Source: Setoptus koraiensis (lineage: Eukaryota > Arthropoda). Taken from it: DNA of 64,000 bases. The notes below the pieces were generated by a model that saw nothing but the letters and a program-made list of their open reading frames with translations, was not told where the DNA came from and ran no database searches. The translations under genes were made by a program, and so were the position numbers. The DNA is taken from NCBI GenBank assembly GCA_048013815.1, contig CM106585.1, positions 18,352,001 to 18,416,000 on the forward strand, in the 5' to 3' direction. This document shows, piece after piece, positions 13,838 through 24,213 of this stretch. Position 1 is the stretch's first letter. Each line of letters starts with the position of its first letter.

Positions 13838-16800
13838 CGGCAGAACAAACAACAAATCCCGTTGTAAATCCCGTTATGCCCGTTACATAATATGCTTATG
13901 ACGGCACAGAATAAATGTTGTGCGATGTTGTGCGATCCAGACACACACACACGCACCGAGAGACAATTTTACGACAATCGAATTGGGGCCAACACACACA
14001 CACGCACACAGTTGGGGCCGGCCACTCAAGTGGCGAGCTCGAAACGGCCAATAGCCGACAGCAAAATAAAACTACCGACGCTCGTGTCGATGCCGCTCGC
14101 TCGGCAACTCAATGACGACGCTCTTACATAACTCTTCGTGGCTGAAATTTCCATTCTGCCAAGACAGTTTAACATTGACTTGGCGCGCTTGTGCGCCCCC
14201 ACTTGCCCGCGCGACGGGCCGCACAGTTTTGTCGGGCCGACATGTAATATCGGCTCGGGCCGAGCCTGTCTGAGCCGATATTATGCCTGGCCAAGCGATA
14301 TTACGCGGGCCCGAGCCGATATCATGCCGGCCCGAGCGATATTGTGCCGGCCCGAGCGATATTGTGCCGGCCCGAGCGATGTTGTGCAGAGATCGCTCCG
14401 CTCTACAGTGGCGCGGCACGGTGCGCGGTGTCCCGCCACTGTCCGCCGGGATACGGAACCCGTGTTACAAATCAAACTGCGGCGCGCCTCTCGAAGGTAT
14501 GGCACGCGTGAACTGGTACGGCTGAAAATCCGCAGCCAGAACAATGGCGCTTGCCCTTTGCCCGAGCGCAGCCACAACAAACAAACCTTGTCAAATTTTG
14601 TTTGTTTTTTGTGGCTTAACTCACTGGCTGGCCCGCTGACTCAACTCTGTCTGTTGGCGGGCCCATTAGAGAGGTCGGCGGCGGTTCGGGCTGGCGCGGC
14701 GCCGGGATAGGTGCCGAGACGGGCCTCAAATGAGCTCATTTGCATACCACGGGCACACCAGTTGTCAAGTCAGGTTACGGGCGGCAGCATCAGCGATGAG
14801 TTTGTTTGGGTTTGGTTGTTGTTGTTGTTGCTCGAGGGCTGTGGCAGCCGTGATAGCCGCGATAGTGAACAATGTATAATGAGGCCACAGCCAACATCAA
14901 CAACTTAACAGCACGAGCCAGCTCGGCGAGGCCCCAGAAACAAGCTGGCCAGAAATAGAAACATTCTTTTATAAGCTCATAACATTTCTATATACTGTGC
15001 GCTGCACTTGTGTCGCCATAACGATGATGTAATCTTTTGTGACATTCCGCTTTTGTTGTTTGCTGGCTGGCTGGCCGGCCGGCCGGTCGGTCGTCGGGCC
15101 CACGGGCCGGGCCAGTTTCCGCTGGCGCCCGCGGTGCGCTTATGGTGACATTAGTCATGTCGCTCGGTGCACAGAACGCTCAGCGCTACAATTTATCCGC
15201 TCACCAAGGCTCACAATTTATCCGCTCACCAAGGCTCACAATTGCGCGCAACTGCGCGCCCCAACAATTGCGAGCCAATTGGGCGCTTAGCAGGGGAGCG
15301 CCGCCCGACATTCCATAATGCGGAATCCATATCTCACGCTGGCGCCCGCGCCCGCGCTGAGATATAGAGGGCTGAGCGTGAGATACGGAGCGGGCCCGCC
15401 GTGCACCGCCGGGCCAACTGTCACAAGATATATATTAGCATGCGCCGAGCTGAAATATATATTAACATGGTGCAAACATACACCAGCGCCACCACTGCGA
15501 AAAGCCGTCGGAAAGCGGCGATAAATTATAAAACTATAAAACGGCGCCCGCTCCTCTCGAGCTCGTCACTCCGGCCCGGCCGCTCGGAGCGCCCGCAGTG
15601 GCTCGGGTCGCTGGCCGCCGGCCAGCCAATTGAGTGCCCAGCCAGACGTGAACTGATTGTCGTCTATGGTTGTTGTCGCTGGTCGTCGCTGGTTGTCGGT
15701 TGTTGTCGCCGGTCGTCGGCGCCGCGGCAAAGCCAAACAAGTGCCAAGATCGCATCCGCGCCGGCCCGCCACAGCACGAGACCGCCGCGTGCAGCAGTGG
15801 CCCCATTCTAAACCATTTACAGTTGTTTAATATCGGGCCCGCGAGGGCGCCTTTGTTGTCGCGAGGGCGCTGTCGTCACGACGTCGTTGTTGCTGTGACA
15901 GCGTTGTCGTCGGTGCTGTCGCGCCAGTCGCTCTGCAGCGACTGACAGCGCGCAAGGGAGCCCCTCGGCTATGACGGGCCCCGTCATAATTCCGGGGCCG
16001 GCTGTCTGTCTTTTGGCCGGCTCAAAGGCTGGCTGCAGGGGCTAGCTGCAAGGGCCGGCCGGCCCCAGCGCGGCTGTCATCGGTGCTCGAACAACAATTG
16101 TGCATTACGATCGTGCATTATGGTTTCTTTTTGTGCGCCCCTTTGGCCCCTCGTTTCGTGCGTTCTCTTTGTGGGCCCCCCTTTGGCCCCGCTTTTTGCG
16201 CGTTCTTTTTGTGTGCCCGCCAAAGCCAAAAAACAGGTGATGAAAATCCCTGGCCGATTTTCAGATTACTCGCGCGGGCCGCTCGCAACAACCAGACAAA
16301 TCGCCCGGATGTGTGTTTGGCGCGGACTGCGCGACACTGGGGCGTCCCGACCTCACAGATCCGGCGCACAAAGTCCGGCCATTCAAGTGGCTGTAAACTG
16401 ATCCGATTTCGCCCCTATATCCCGTGCCAAACCGACACTGGCAACTCATTACGCAACATTGCTAATCTCTGCTTATGATTCCCATTCTTTTGTTTGACAC
16501 ACACACGCCACTTTCAACACAGGACCATCGTTCGTGCGGCGCATCCGCACCGGCCCGGCCAGTCCGGCCGACAGTGGCACCCTCCAGGCGGGTCCGCCAG
16601 GCGCTCCAGCAGACGAGATCGGAAACTCATATGTGCTGGCCGCACAACCGCTCACCCTGGAATGTGATACCCCGGACGCGGGCTACCCGCCCGCCACAAA
16701 ATGGCGCTGGTTCTACAATCACCGCTCACTGACAGATTATCCGCTCGAGGGCGTGTCTACGAGGAGCACCGCAATGAACGGCCCGACAGGCGCGCCACAT

Positions 16801-19800
16801 AGTTCCGACGAGCGCGCCAATAACAATATCCCTAGCGGCCTGCATGATAATTGCAACCAGCACAACAACTTGCCTGCCAGCAACTGCAGCAACAAATATC
16901 TGCATATAGAATCAGTGAAACTCATACACCGAGCCAACTATTCGTGCCAGGCCGTCAATGCGCTCGGAGCGGGACCCGACCCGCTGGCGGCGGCGACGGG
17001 CTCTCGGTCGGATGCGGCGGGACAGCCGCGCGGCTTCTCGCTGGAGCCGCTGGCCGCGCCCGCCCTGGTGCAGGCGTTGCCGCTGACGAGCGGCTGTCTG
17101 ATTAATGAGACCCAGTACGAGCTTGTGTGTCGTGTCCAATGTCAGCCCATGTGTCGCATCACTTGGTTGCGCAACAACCGGCCTATAGCGACGACAGCGG
17201 ATAATCAGCAGCAGGCAGCTTCGTTATTGTCAACTGGTGATCCAATTATCAGTTACGAAACAAAGAGCGTGTTTATTAATGAGCAAATCAACGACAACAT
17301 TTTTGGCTCTGTGCAATCGACGCTCAAATTTACAATCCGACAGCCGGAACTGCAACAACAACAACAGCAACAACAGCAACAACAGCAGCAACAACAACAA
17401 CAACAGGCCTCCAAACACGGCCGGCTCACGCTGTCGAGCGCGCCCATAATTGGGGCCCTGGATCGCATTCGCGACGAGGCCAATTACACCTGCGAGAGCA
17501 GCCCAAATTCCGTGGGATCGGGTGTCGGCTCTAGCACCCTGTTTCAGGTTTATTATCCGCCCGAGAATGTGAGCGTGCGGCCGCACCGACTCGACCTGGT
17601 CGAGGGCAGCGAATGGGGACCCAAGCTGCTGTGCCAGGCCCAGGCCCTGCCCAGGGCCCAGTACCAGTGGCGCTTCCGGCCCGACCAGGCGAGAGACGGC
17701 TCCGGCGGGCCGGCGGCGGACGAGGGCGCGCCACTCAAGGCGGCCGGCGCCCGACAGGAAGTGATGGATCTGAGCCAGAGGAAGGTGACTAGGGCCCAGT
17801 CGGGCCACTACACCTGTGTGGCGCGCAATCAGTTTGGCTGGCAGCAGACGGAGGCGCACGTCAACGTTTTATGTAAGTAACTAACTACCCGCTACCCCCG
17901 CGTCCCCCTTGTTCCCCTTGTCCCGTATATATTTGTTCACGCTCACTGACTCGCGCAACAACAACAGCAACAACTTGAACGATAACGACAACAACAGCGA
18001 CATCAGCGACAACAGCGACAACAGCGACAACAGCGACAACAGCGACAACAACGACAACAACGACGCTAGCGACAACAGCGACATCACACAAGAACAAACT
18101 CACGCCAGTCGGTAGTGGGGCATGGTTACGTAAGCTATGTGACACACGCGCGGCCGTGAGCAGCTTGTTAGTGGCGCGTTAGTCAGCCGGTCGTTACGTA
18201 ATTCAATCTGTAATACGTTGTGCCGTTGTTGTCGGTGGCTGTTGCATCAATTGATGAGCGTGTCAGCGAGTGTCACCGGTTACGTAACGACACAACCGTC
18301 AACAGCGTCAATTCGGACTGCGACAGCCACTGCGACAGCCACTGCGCCAACGACAAAAGCCCGGCTAGAAATTATTAGTTGCGCGCGCCGGGTTTATTAT
18401 TAAAAATGGCTCCGGCGGGCCGGGCCGTTAAGCCCGACGGATCGAGCCAGCGCGGCCCGACGCATCGAGCCTTCGGGCCGCACCAGCTGTCGCGCAATAT
18501 CCCGCCTTTTGCGACAAAAAACATCCGTCCCGCTTGCAGAGCCGCTTGTGTCACTCAATATAAGCCTCACACATATATATAATATATATACGTACGGCAA
18601 CGTAAACAAGGGGCCCGCTTGCATATATTATTGTATGCAAAGAAATTGTGTGCATCATATTATGTCGTGCATTGTCGGCAGTCGTCGCGGCAGTTGTCGT
18701 ATTATTGTTATTGCCAGTCTGGGCCGACTTTCAACGGTGACGGACAAGTTGAAAGTTGACTGACATTAGCCAATCGCAATATATATCCGTGGATATATAT
18801 TGCGATATATATCGATCTGTCGATGCGCCGCGTGAATAAATAAACGGCGCTCGATGGCAGTCATGAAAATTGGTCACATGCTCGCAGTGCAAAGTTATTC
18901 AATGAGCGACCATGGTTACGTAACTGGTCGGCGCTTATAAGTTATAACAATGCTCGTCGCGGCCATTTTATCCGTTCGTTGCGTATGTAAATGAGCTGCC
19001 ATCGGCTGGGCCGCCGATGCGCCGCCGATGCGCGCCGCCAATCATGCGGGTAAACCGCAACTGGGTCACGCCTCTGCATATCAGATTAGTTGTGACAGTG
19101 GGCACCGCTGACTCGGGCACTTGGCTCTACCTTGCGCCAGCCGCGCCAGTTGTGCCAGTTTTGCCAGTTTTGCCAGTTTCGCGAGTTTGCGGGTTCGCGA
19201 GCCGGCACCATTAGCGGGCCGATGACTGGGCCCTGACGGGCAGAGCCAATCGAGATAAGCGAGCGGCCGATTGATTCGCCCGTCGGGCCGGTCGCTGGCG
19301 TTCAACTGGTCCGTTTGACTAACCAAATGAAATGTTGTCACTGTCAATTGGCCGGCACCGGCAGCCGCCGTGCAGTGCGAGGCCCCCCGAAAGAACGATA
19401 GGCACGTACGTGTTGGCCGTGGCGGCCAATTATCTGTCGGCCGGCGGCGGGCGCCTCGTTCAACGGCACACACAAGTGCTGCTAATAACAATAATATACT
19501 CATTGTATATTGTTATTATTGCATCAGCGCCGCACCATTAACGTGGCGCGGCGGCGTTGAACGTTACGCAATAGTTAAATTTGAATTATGCATTCAGAGC
19601 ACACGCACGCCCCCGCAATCGGCGATCATAACTGGCGCCACACTTATATCGTTATATTCACAGTTGTATTTACTTATTCACAGTTGTTGTAGTTATATTT
19701 ACAGTTATACCGGCAGTTGTATTTGCAGTTACGCCAGCACTAACACGTCTCAACATTCTGTCTGTCTCTTTGTGCGTAATTGTTGCGCAACCGCCAATAG

Positions 19801-22800
19801 ATAAGCCATCGTGCCGGACCTATCATCTGTGGACGCTGGACGGGGCCAGCAACTTCACTGTTGCCCACAACAAAGATGCCAGCGACTTGGCCGACCAGCC
19901 GGCCGGCGCCAATTTGGCCGATTTCGGTGACACATCGGGCGCACTAAATGGCGATTATCATCACTCTAATGATGCCATTAACGGCACAATCAATAATAAC
20001 AATGCCCAGGACAGCGCCAACGGAGTGGACCTCATTAATGCGCCAGACGCGCCCGCAGATATGCAAATGAGCAGCACACAAACCAGCAACCAAATTGAGC
20101 AGCGAGCGGGCGCCAAACTGTTACAAACCAAATACAGGGATTATCTGAGGCGCTACTCGATGGCGTTGGAGGCCAACCAAGAGCACCGGCAACAGCAGCA
20201 ACCGACGGCCGATAGGCGCCAGTGGACGACGGACAACAATGCAAAACAATTCACCTTTGCCTGTGTCGCGTACGAGGCCAATCCCATGAAGAGCCTACAA
20301 TTTCATTGGCGTCTCAGCAATCACAATCAGGCCGTTAAATCGTATCCAGCAACTACGACAAACAGCAACAACAAAGACACCTCGTCCTCGTCGTCTTACC
20401 TGATTCCGCGCCAGATCGCCCTGGCGGCGCAAGCGGGCAACATGGTGTGGTCAATTGGTACCATCAGCTTGCGTCTCATAAACAGACTTGACTTGGATCA
20501 GCTGAGCCTGATCACCATTGAGTTGCGTCACAATGACACCAGTGCAAACAATTTTGAGATTGACAACTTGTCTGAATTTGACACACAATCAGTGGACAGT
20601 GCAGGCAACAATATAAACAGCGATTCAGCGGCAACCCATTCCACCGACGCGGATTGGGTTGCGCGCGCCGCCAACAAATACCCGCTACCCAGTGCCGACC
20701 AGGGCACCAAGCACCGCAAGAGACCCGCTACCGGAAGCCAGGCGGCTAAGCCGCAACAGGCGGCAGTTTTGTCGTGGCGCCGCCAATTGGAGGAGCTGCT
20801 CAGCTGTTCGGTGGCCAACGAGATAGGAATGTCGCAAGCGGCGCCCGTGCGCCTGAGCCGGCCGTCCCGGCAGGCGCAAACGCCCAGTGAGTAAACATTG
20901 CATTTCTCAATCAATTTCAAATTCAATCTCGATCCCAATCAAGCGCACAACTGACCGCAACGCCCCCTCTCTCTCTCTCCCGTCCGCTCGTCACTATCCA
21001 TATGCCACTATTCATGAACCCAACCGCTATTCATGAACCCAACCGCTATTCATGAACTTGACCACTATTCATGAATCCACCCACTATTCATGAATCCATC
21101 CAATATTCATGAACTCGACCGCGACTCACGGAACTCGACGGAATGGCCTCCTGTTGCGAATGGCCTCGCGTTGCAACGGCTCGCCGGAACGTGCCACGGT
21201 GTTGCGATTCACGCGTGAATACCGACATGAATACCGCGCGTCGCCAACCGCAGACTCGGCCAATTTGTGGCGGATGCCCCAGTTGGGCAAGCAGTCGCTG
21301 CTGATACTGGGCGCCGTGGTTTGCAGCATGATACTCATTGTGGTGTGCGTCGGCCTGCTGGCCGGCGTGTACTCGCGGGTGACGCTCAACAGCCAAGAGG
21401 CCAACAACTTAAAACAACAACAACAGCAACAACAACAGTATCACAGCGACGACGACGACACGGCCACTACAACAATAAACAGCAGCAACGCCAACAACGC
21501 AACGGGCGCCACCGGCTACCGCGGCGGCCCGATGACGGCGACCAACAGACAGCAGCAGCAGCACAAACTTATCGCTGCCAACAACAACAACAACAACAAC
21601 AGCAGCGGCAGCAGCGACAATCACAGCGACGACAGCACGAGCTGTCTGGGCAACTTGCGTCACAATCATCACTCCACTATGACTAATATGAGCCATCGCC
21701 ATCAATATTCCGATCTGTCGCCCGATCAAATGCTGGCCAACAGTCTGCTCGCCAAGACAGTGATGCAATCCAACGAGCTCATGTTGCAGTCACAGCAACG
21801 TCACAGGGGCCAACAACTTTTGGCCCAATCGCACGCCAGCAAGATGATGCAAAACAGCAGACAGTCGGCGGAACAGGCCTCGTCGTCGTCGCCCTCGTCG
21901 TCGGTGCTCAGCTCGGGCCTGCCCTCTTGTTCGGGTAAGTTGATCGCCAATGAGCTAATTCTTTCATAATCTGCCAGTTTGTTTATAATGAACGTCAGCA
22001 AGCGCGTTTGTTTGTGTGTCGACAATGTTTAAACACTCGTTAATCTTGTCCCGCTCTCTCTCTCTCTCGCTACTATTGATCGCCGTTCAGTGTTTGCCAC
22101 CGGAAGCTCCGCCATGGGCGACCCAATCGGATACAAGGAGGACGAGCTGCATCAGCAGCAGCAGCAGCAACGCGAACGCCAGCAGCACCAAAACAAACAA
22201 CAGCAGAGCCTATCAATCAAGTCGCTGTCCAAGCTGCGCTCCGGCAAAGTATCAGGTAAGCCATTAAGCTGCCCGCGTTGGCCGTAACGGGCCCCGCTCG
22301 CGCCCATTGTCGTTGTTGCGTAATACCGCGCTGTGTCGTAATGCCGCGTTGTGTCGCAATACCGCGCTGTGTCACGACTCGCGATATCGCACTGTGTCAC
22401 AATATCGCATCGTGTCGCGCAACGACCGTCTGTTACGTAACGACAATCCGCTGCCACTGGCGGCCCAATGATAGATTGGCGCTGATCATCCCTTGCCGCT
22501 GGCTTATTATTAGTAATACTACTAACGACAGCATATTATTTTCATTGTCTCATATCCGCGCGCTCTATTTGTTCTGTGTGCACCTCTCGTCAGACTTTTC
22601 TATTTTCGCCAATCGAGTTCTCGACAAAAACAGGGAGTTTCTTCAGTCCGCCATGAAACGGGGACCCATCAGAGCGGCAGTGGCTGCCGCAAGGAACGAG
22701 AATGAGGCAGGCAGCGCGAGCTCGTGCCTCAAACTCAACTCGCCCTCCTCGCAATCTCAATCGACGTCGCCCGGATCGTCGTCGTTTATGCCCACCACCA

Positions 22801-23879
22801 CCACCACCGCCAACACCAACAACGCACCGGCCAACACCAACGGCGACGCAAATTCACTCGTGGCCGCATCAATTAAAAACAATTTCTCATCTCTGGAGCA
22901 CAGTCTACTCACCACCATTTACCAGCGCGATCAACACCACCACTATAATCAGCTGAGACCGAGCAACAAGAACATTGTCGACAATTCAATATCGCCCCCC
23001 ACCTACTCAAATTTGATGCTGTTCAACCAACACAACAACAACAACAACAACAATAGCTACATTGACACTGCCAGCAACGTCCAGTTCAGGAGGACACATT
23101 CGGCCCGGCCGTATCCGAAGCCAATGAGGTACATTGATGCCAACGGCCGCGAACAAATAGACTACAAGTACATGCTTCAGCAGCAACAACAAATGGATGA
23201 CAACAACAACAACAACAGCAGTATTGTCAGAACACTAACAACTCCGTCCAGGTTCTACATCGGCAACAACAACGCAGCCACCATGCAACCGACGCCAAGA
23301 TCTATGGACAACTCAATGTATCAATCTGGGCCACAAACAAACAACAGTTTGTTGCATTTCGACCAGCAGCAGCGACAGCAACGACTTGATTTAATATTGG
23401 CCCAACAAAACAGCCTACTCAATTCAAACACCATCCATCCAATCGATCTCACCAATCACATGGGCCCGCAACAACCGTCCCCTTATCCAGCACACAGACA
23501 ATCGCTGAAACACCAAGATCAGTTGCAACAACAACACCAATATCAACAGCAACAACATCGACACTATTTCTATTCGGCTAATTCAATTAGACGAAACAAC
23601 AAAACAGACGATAATGACGACCAATTGGTTGAACATATTTACGACCAAAATGCCTATGCCTCACCTGAAGTAACCCCCATTAGAGTGATAACAAACACAT
23701 CGACAAACCACAATCAGCACCAGCAAAGTTCGCCCAATCCAATACTGAATCGCAATTTCAATGGCAATATTGATCATAGAAATATAATTGACAATAGTAT
23801 TACGCACAACAGTGCTCTCAAAGATCAAGCAAGCGTTAGTCAATTGATAGCGCGATTCAATTTCTCAAATCTAGTCTAA
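4501..23879 (+). CDS. Sidestep-like immunoglobulin-superfamily transmembrane receptor (nine exons; 5' leader exon missing)
   Basis: This is a predicted type I cell-surface receptor of the Sidestep family. In flies, Sidestep proteins bind Beat proteins and guide motor axons. Exons are 4501-5925, 7499-7625, 7865-8064, 8241-9326, 16523-17872, 19801-20886, 21254-21934, 22091-22255 and 22594-23879. All introns are GT-AG. Junctions are phase 1 except exon 2 to 3, which is phase 2. After the two bases that finish a split codon, 7404 coding bases remain (2467 residues plus stop). I count nine Ig-like cysteine pairs, then directly a transmembrane segment (SLLILGAVVCSMILIVVCVG, about 21296-21355) and a cytoplasmic tail of about 660 residues rich in Asn, Gln and Ser. 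Family marks are GPYNEGEPLKLSC in Ig2 and YKPSC opening the last Ig. No FN3 domain was seen. The gene structure is inferred from sequence without transcript data; the family assignment is fairly sure, the orthologue is not. Confidence 0.78.
7499..7625 (+). CDS. Sidestep-like receptor, exon 2: first half of Ig3
   Basis: The acceptor is CTACAG at 7493-7498. The donor is CGG|GTAAGT at 7626. It encodes GVSSVDLIVGRGAQ, then LRGDL-type strands, VELECVAYSSKPAANITWFN and the first two bases of a Gly codon. The start completes the phase-1 codon left by exon 1, and the end is phase 2, so the Ig3 domain is split by an intron between its C and D strands. Confidence 0.8.
7865..8064 (+). CDS. Sidestep-like receptor, exon 3: second half of Ig3
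   Basis: The acceptor is ATGCAG at 7859-7864 and the donor GTAAGT is at 8065. The exon encodes SQALDSAQFNKLMRSQLEL through the domain-closing IQCQAHNAVMERPLAKILEL. It enters in phase 2 and leaves in phase 1, matching both neighbours. Confidence 0.8.
8065..8240 (+). other. 176-bp intron 3 carrying a 12-bp ATATAYCCCG tandem repeat
   Basis: The repeat (about 8158-8226) has roughly six copies of CGATATATACCC or CGATATATGCCC and stops 13 bases before the acceptor at 8240. It replaces most of the usual pyrimidine tract. The frame reads through it as an IYTRYIPDI-like peptide, so an automated model could wrongly extend exon 4 upstream. Confidence 0.75.
8241..9326 (+). CDS. Sidestep-like receptor, exon 4: Ig4 and Ig5
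   Basis: The exon starts after GCGCAG and ends CCAG|GTGAGC, phase 1 at both ends. Ig4 begins APVVSMEPS, with cysteines in VVQIYCVYQANPSELL and LYDCQVENQIG. Ig5 has LLLVCDTLEAEPNQINKYYW and closes in NYSCAAANLLGPGP. A Gly/Ala-rich linker (about 8710-8900) and a Gln run (about 9030-9050) are low-complexity inserts. Confidence 0.78.
10039..10130. repeat. about 15-18-bp degenerate minisatellite (GGGCGACTCGGCAGCTC-like)
   Basis: GACTCGGCAGCTCGGGC and GACTTGGCAATTGGACAG-like units recur within about 90 bases. It lies in intron 4 of the receptor gene. Confidence 0.7.
10471..10503. promoter_or_regulatory. Perfect inverted repeat with two TTACGTAA sites
   Basis: Arms GTTACGTAAGCTG (10471-10483) and CAGCTTACGTAAC (10491-10503) flank a 7-base GC-rich spacer. 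Each arm has TTACGTAA, the core of the PAR-bZIP/NFIL3 site class (in flies Vrille and Pdp1). Regulatory function is an inference from that known site preference. Confidence 0.5.
10661..10740. repeat. 16-bp tandem repeat, 5 copies
   Basis: The unit is TATCGTGTTGTGCAAC, with copies at 10661, 10677, 10693, 10709 and 10725. There are no spacers, so this is a minisatellite. Confidence 0.95.
13801..13839. repeat. (ACA)n microsatellite
   Basis: This is a run of about 12 ACA triplets in intron 4, following TTG/CTG-type repeats at about 13681-13757. Confidence 0.9.
14285..14385. repeat. 20-bp tandem repeat, 5 copies
   Basis: The clean copies GCCGGCCCGAGCGATATTGT start at 14326, 14346 and 14366. Two diverged copies precede them (14285 and 14305). 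Upstream, 14241-14284 holds related sequence in inverted orientation (ATATCGGCTCGGGCCGAGCC), so the array can fold. Confidence 0.9.
15188..15237. repeat. 25-bp perfect tandem duplication
   Basis: Two identical copies start at 15188 and 15213, each beginning ACAATTTATCCGCTCACC, in intron 4. Confidence 0.95.
16523..17872 (+). CDS. Sidestep-like receptor, exon 5: Ig6, Ig7 and Ig8
   Basis: The exon starts after AACACAG (16522), completing a Gly codon, and ends TTAT|GTAAGT in phase 1. Ig6 has LTLECDTPDAGYPP and closes ANYSCQAVNALGAG. Ig7 has YELVCRVQCQPMCRITWLRN and closes ANYTCESSPNSVGSG. Ig8 has PKLLCQAQALPRAQYQWRF and closes HYTCVARNQFGW. A CAA/CAG-encoded run of about 18 Gln (17350-17406) lies inside Ig7. 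Such tracts are prone to length change. Confidence 0.78.
17985..18085. repeat. 9-bp tandem repeat (GACAACAGC)n
   Basis: About ten copies with occasional GACATCAGC and GACAACAAC variants lie near the 5' end of intron 5. Confidence 0.85.
18775..18804. repeat. Perfect 14-bp inverted repeat, 2-base loop
   Basis: Arms CGCAATATATATCC and GGATATATATTGCG are separated by GT. A second palindrome, CGATATATATCG, overlaps its right edge. This could form a cruciform or hairpin. No function is evident. Confidence 0.85.
19801..20886 (+). CDS. Sidestep-like receptor, exon 6: membrane-proximal Ig9
   Basis: The split codon gives Tyr, so the exon opens YKPSCRTYHLWTLDGASNFT, like the membrane-proximal Ig of Sidestep proteins. 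It has FTFACVAYEANPMKSLQFHW and closes LLSCSVANEIGMSQAAPV. Between the cysteines are long Asn/Asp/Ser-rich inserts. The donor is CCA|GTGAGT at 20887, phase 1. An FN3 domain would be expected after this Ig in Sidestep itself, but the next exon goes straight to the membrane. Confidence 0.77.
21008..21115. repeat. 19-bp tandem repeat, about 6 copies
   Basis: The unit is CTATTCATGAACCCAACCG, with copies at about 21008, 21027, 21046, 21065, 21084 and 21103. It fills much of the 367-bp intron 6. Confidence 0.92.
21254..21934 (+). CDS. Sidestep-like receptor, exon 7: transmembrane segment and start of cytoplasmic tail
   Basis: The acceptor is ACCGCAG (21253) and the donor TCGG|GTAAGT is at 21935, both phase 1. 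It encodes SANLWRMPQLGKQ, then a transmembrane helix of about 24 residues with Leu/Val/Ile and two Cys, then YSRVTLNSQEANN. The rest is low-complexity Gln/Asn/His/Ser sequence with acidic patches. The upstream in-frame ATGs (21109, 21142) lie in the intron and are unlikely starts. Confidence 0.77.
22091..22255 (+). CDS. Sidestep-like receptor, exon 8: cytoplasmic tail
   Basis: This is a short phase 1-1 exon after GTTCAG and before TCAG|GTAAGC. It encodes FATGSSAMGDPIGYKEDELH, a Gln-rich stretch, then LSIKSLSKLRSGKVS. Its length is divisible by three, so it could be skipped without a frameshift. Whether that happens is unknown. Confidence 0.72.
22320..22430. repeat. 18-20-bp degenerate minisatellite in intron 8
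   Basis: Units resemble TAATACCGCGCTGTGTCG and recur about six times. An in-frame reading of them continues into exon 9, so automated models may include this DNA as coding. The acceptor at 22593 argues against that. Confidence 0.8.
22594..23879 (+). CDS. Sidestep-like receptor, exon 9: C-terminal cytoplasmic tail and stop
   Basis: The acceptor CTCGTCAG ends at 22593 after a pyrimidine-rich tract. The split codon gives Asp, then FSIFANRVLDKNREFLQSAM. Using the later AG at 22633 would shift the frame into a stop. The 428-residue stretch is rich in Asn and Gln and has a PPTY motif (about 22995-23006), which fits WW-domain ligands, and a Tyr-rich patch MRYIDANGREQIDYKYM. It ends FNFSNLV at the TAA, 23877-23879. 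Confidence 0.76.
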
Positions 23880-23886
23880 TCATGTC

Positions 23887-23919
<33 letters not shown>

Positions 23920-24046
23920 GTATACATGTATATATAATATGATGATAAGCTTATATGCATATGATATCATGCCTCTGATGCATGGATATGTGTATGGGTG
24001 TGTCTCTCTGTTTGTTCAATTGTTTGTATGTAAATAATGTAATGTC

Positions 24047-24052
24047 AATAAA
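24047..24052 (+). terminator. Poly(A) signal AATAAA for the Sidestep-like gene
   Basis: AATAAA lies 168 bases after the stop, in an AT-rich 3' UTR with a (TA)n run at about 23901-23935. A TTTTTTGCGTGTT downstream element follows. Confidence 0.7.
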
Positions 24053-24213
24053 AAGCAATTATCTTTTTTGCGTGTTAATATATATATGAATGATATGGAC
24101 ATACACCAAAAATATGTTGGTGTCGATTATATTATTTGAATGATAACACTGTTGTTGTTGTGGCAACATGATTATTATTTGATGTTTGTATTTTGGTTGA
24201 TTGACTGTTTGAT

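Larger units (their letters stand above)
9327..16522 (+). other. 7.2-kb GC-rich intron 4
   Basis: No exon or nested gene could be supported on either strand. The flanking exons join in phase (G + GA gives Gly). The intron holds minisatellites (10039-10130, 10661-10740, 14285-14385, 15188-15237), a 13-bp perfect inverted repeat around two TTACGTAA sites (10471-10503), and an ACA-rich microsatellite at 13801-13839. Confidence 0.65.
17873..19800 (+). other. 1.9-kb intron 5
   Basis: No gene is supported. It contains a 9-bp (GACAACAGC)n array, four TTACGTAA palindromes (18126, 18194, 18280, 18916) and a 14-bp perfect inverted repeat at 18775-18804. The acceptor at 19800 is preceded by a weak pyrimidine tract, but the splice is in phase and yields the family motif YKPSC. 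Confidence 0.65.

Noticed and set aside
9327..16522. A nested gene or extra receptor exons inside the 7.2-kb intron
   Set aside because: No frame shows Ig cysteine/tryptophan motifs or any domain, and the flanking exons already join in phase.
21109..21253. Upstream extension of the transmembrane exon from an ATG at 21109
   Set aside because: It reads out of the 19-bp repeat intron. The acceptor at 21253 gives the correct phase-1 join.
22278..22593. Upstream extension of the last receptor exon to an in-frame start at 22278
   Set aside because: It is minisatellite-derived, and a good acceptor at 22593 joins exon 8 in phase. The extension would be intron.
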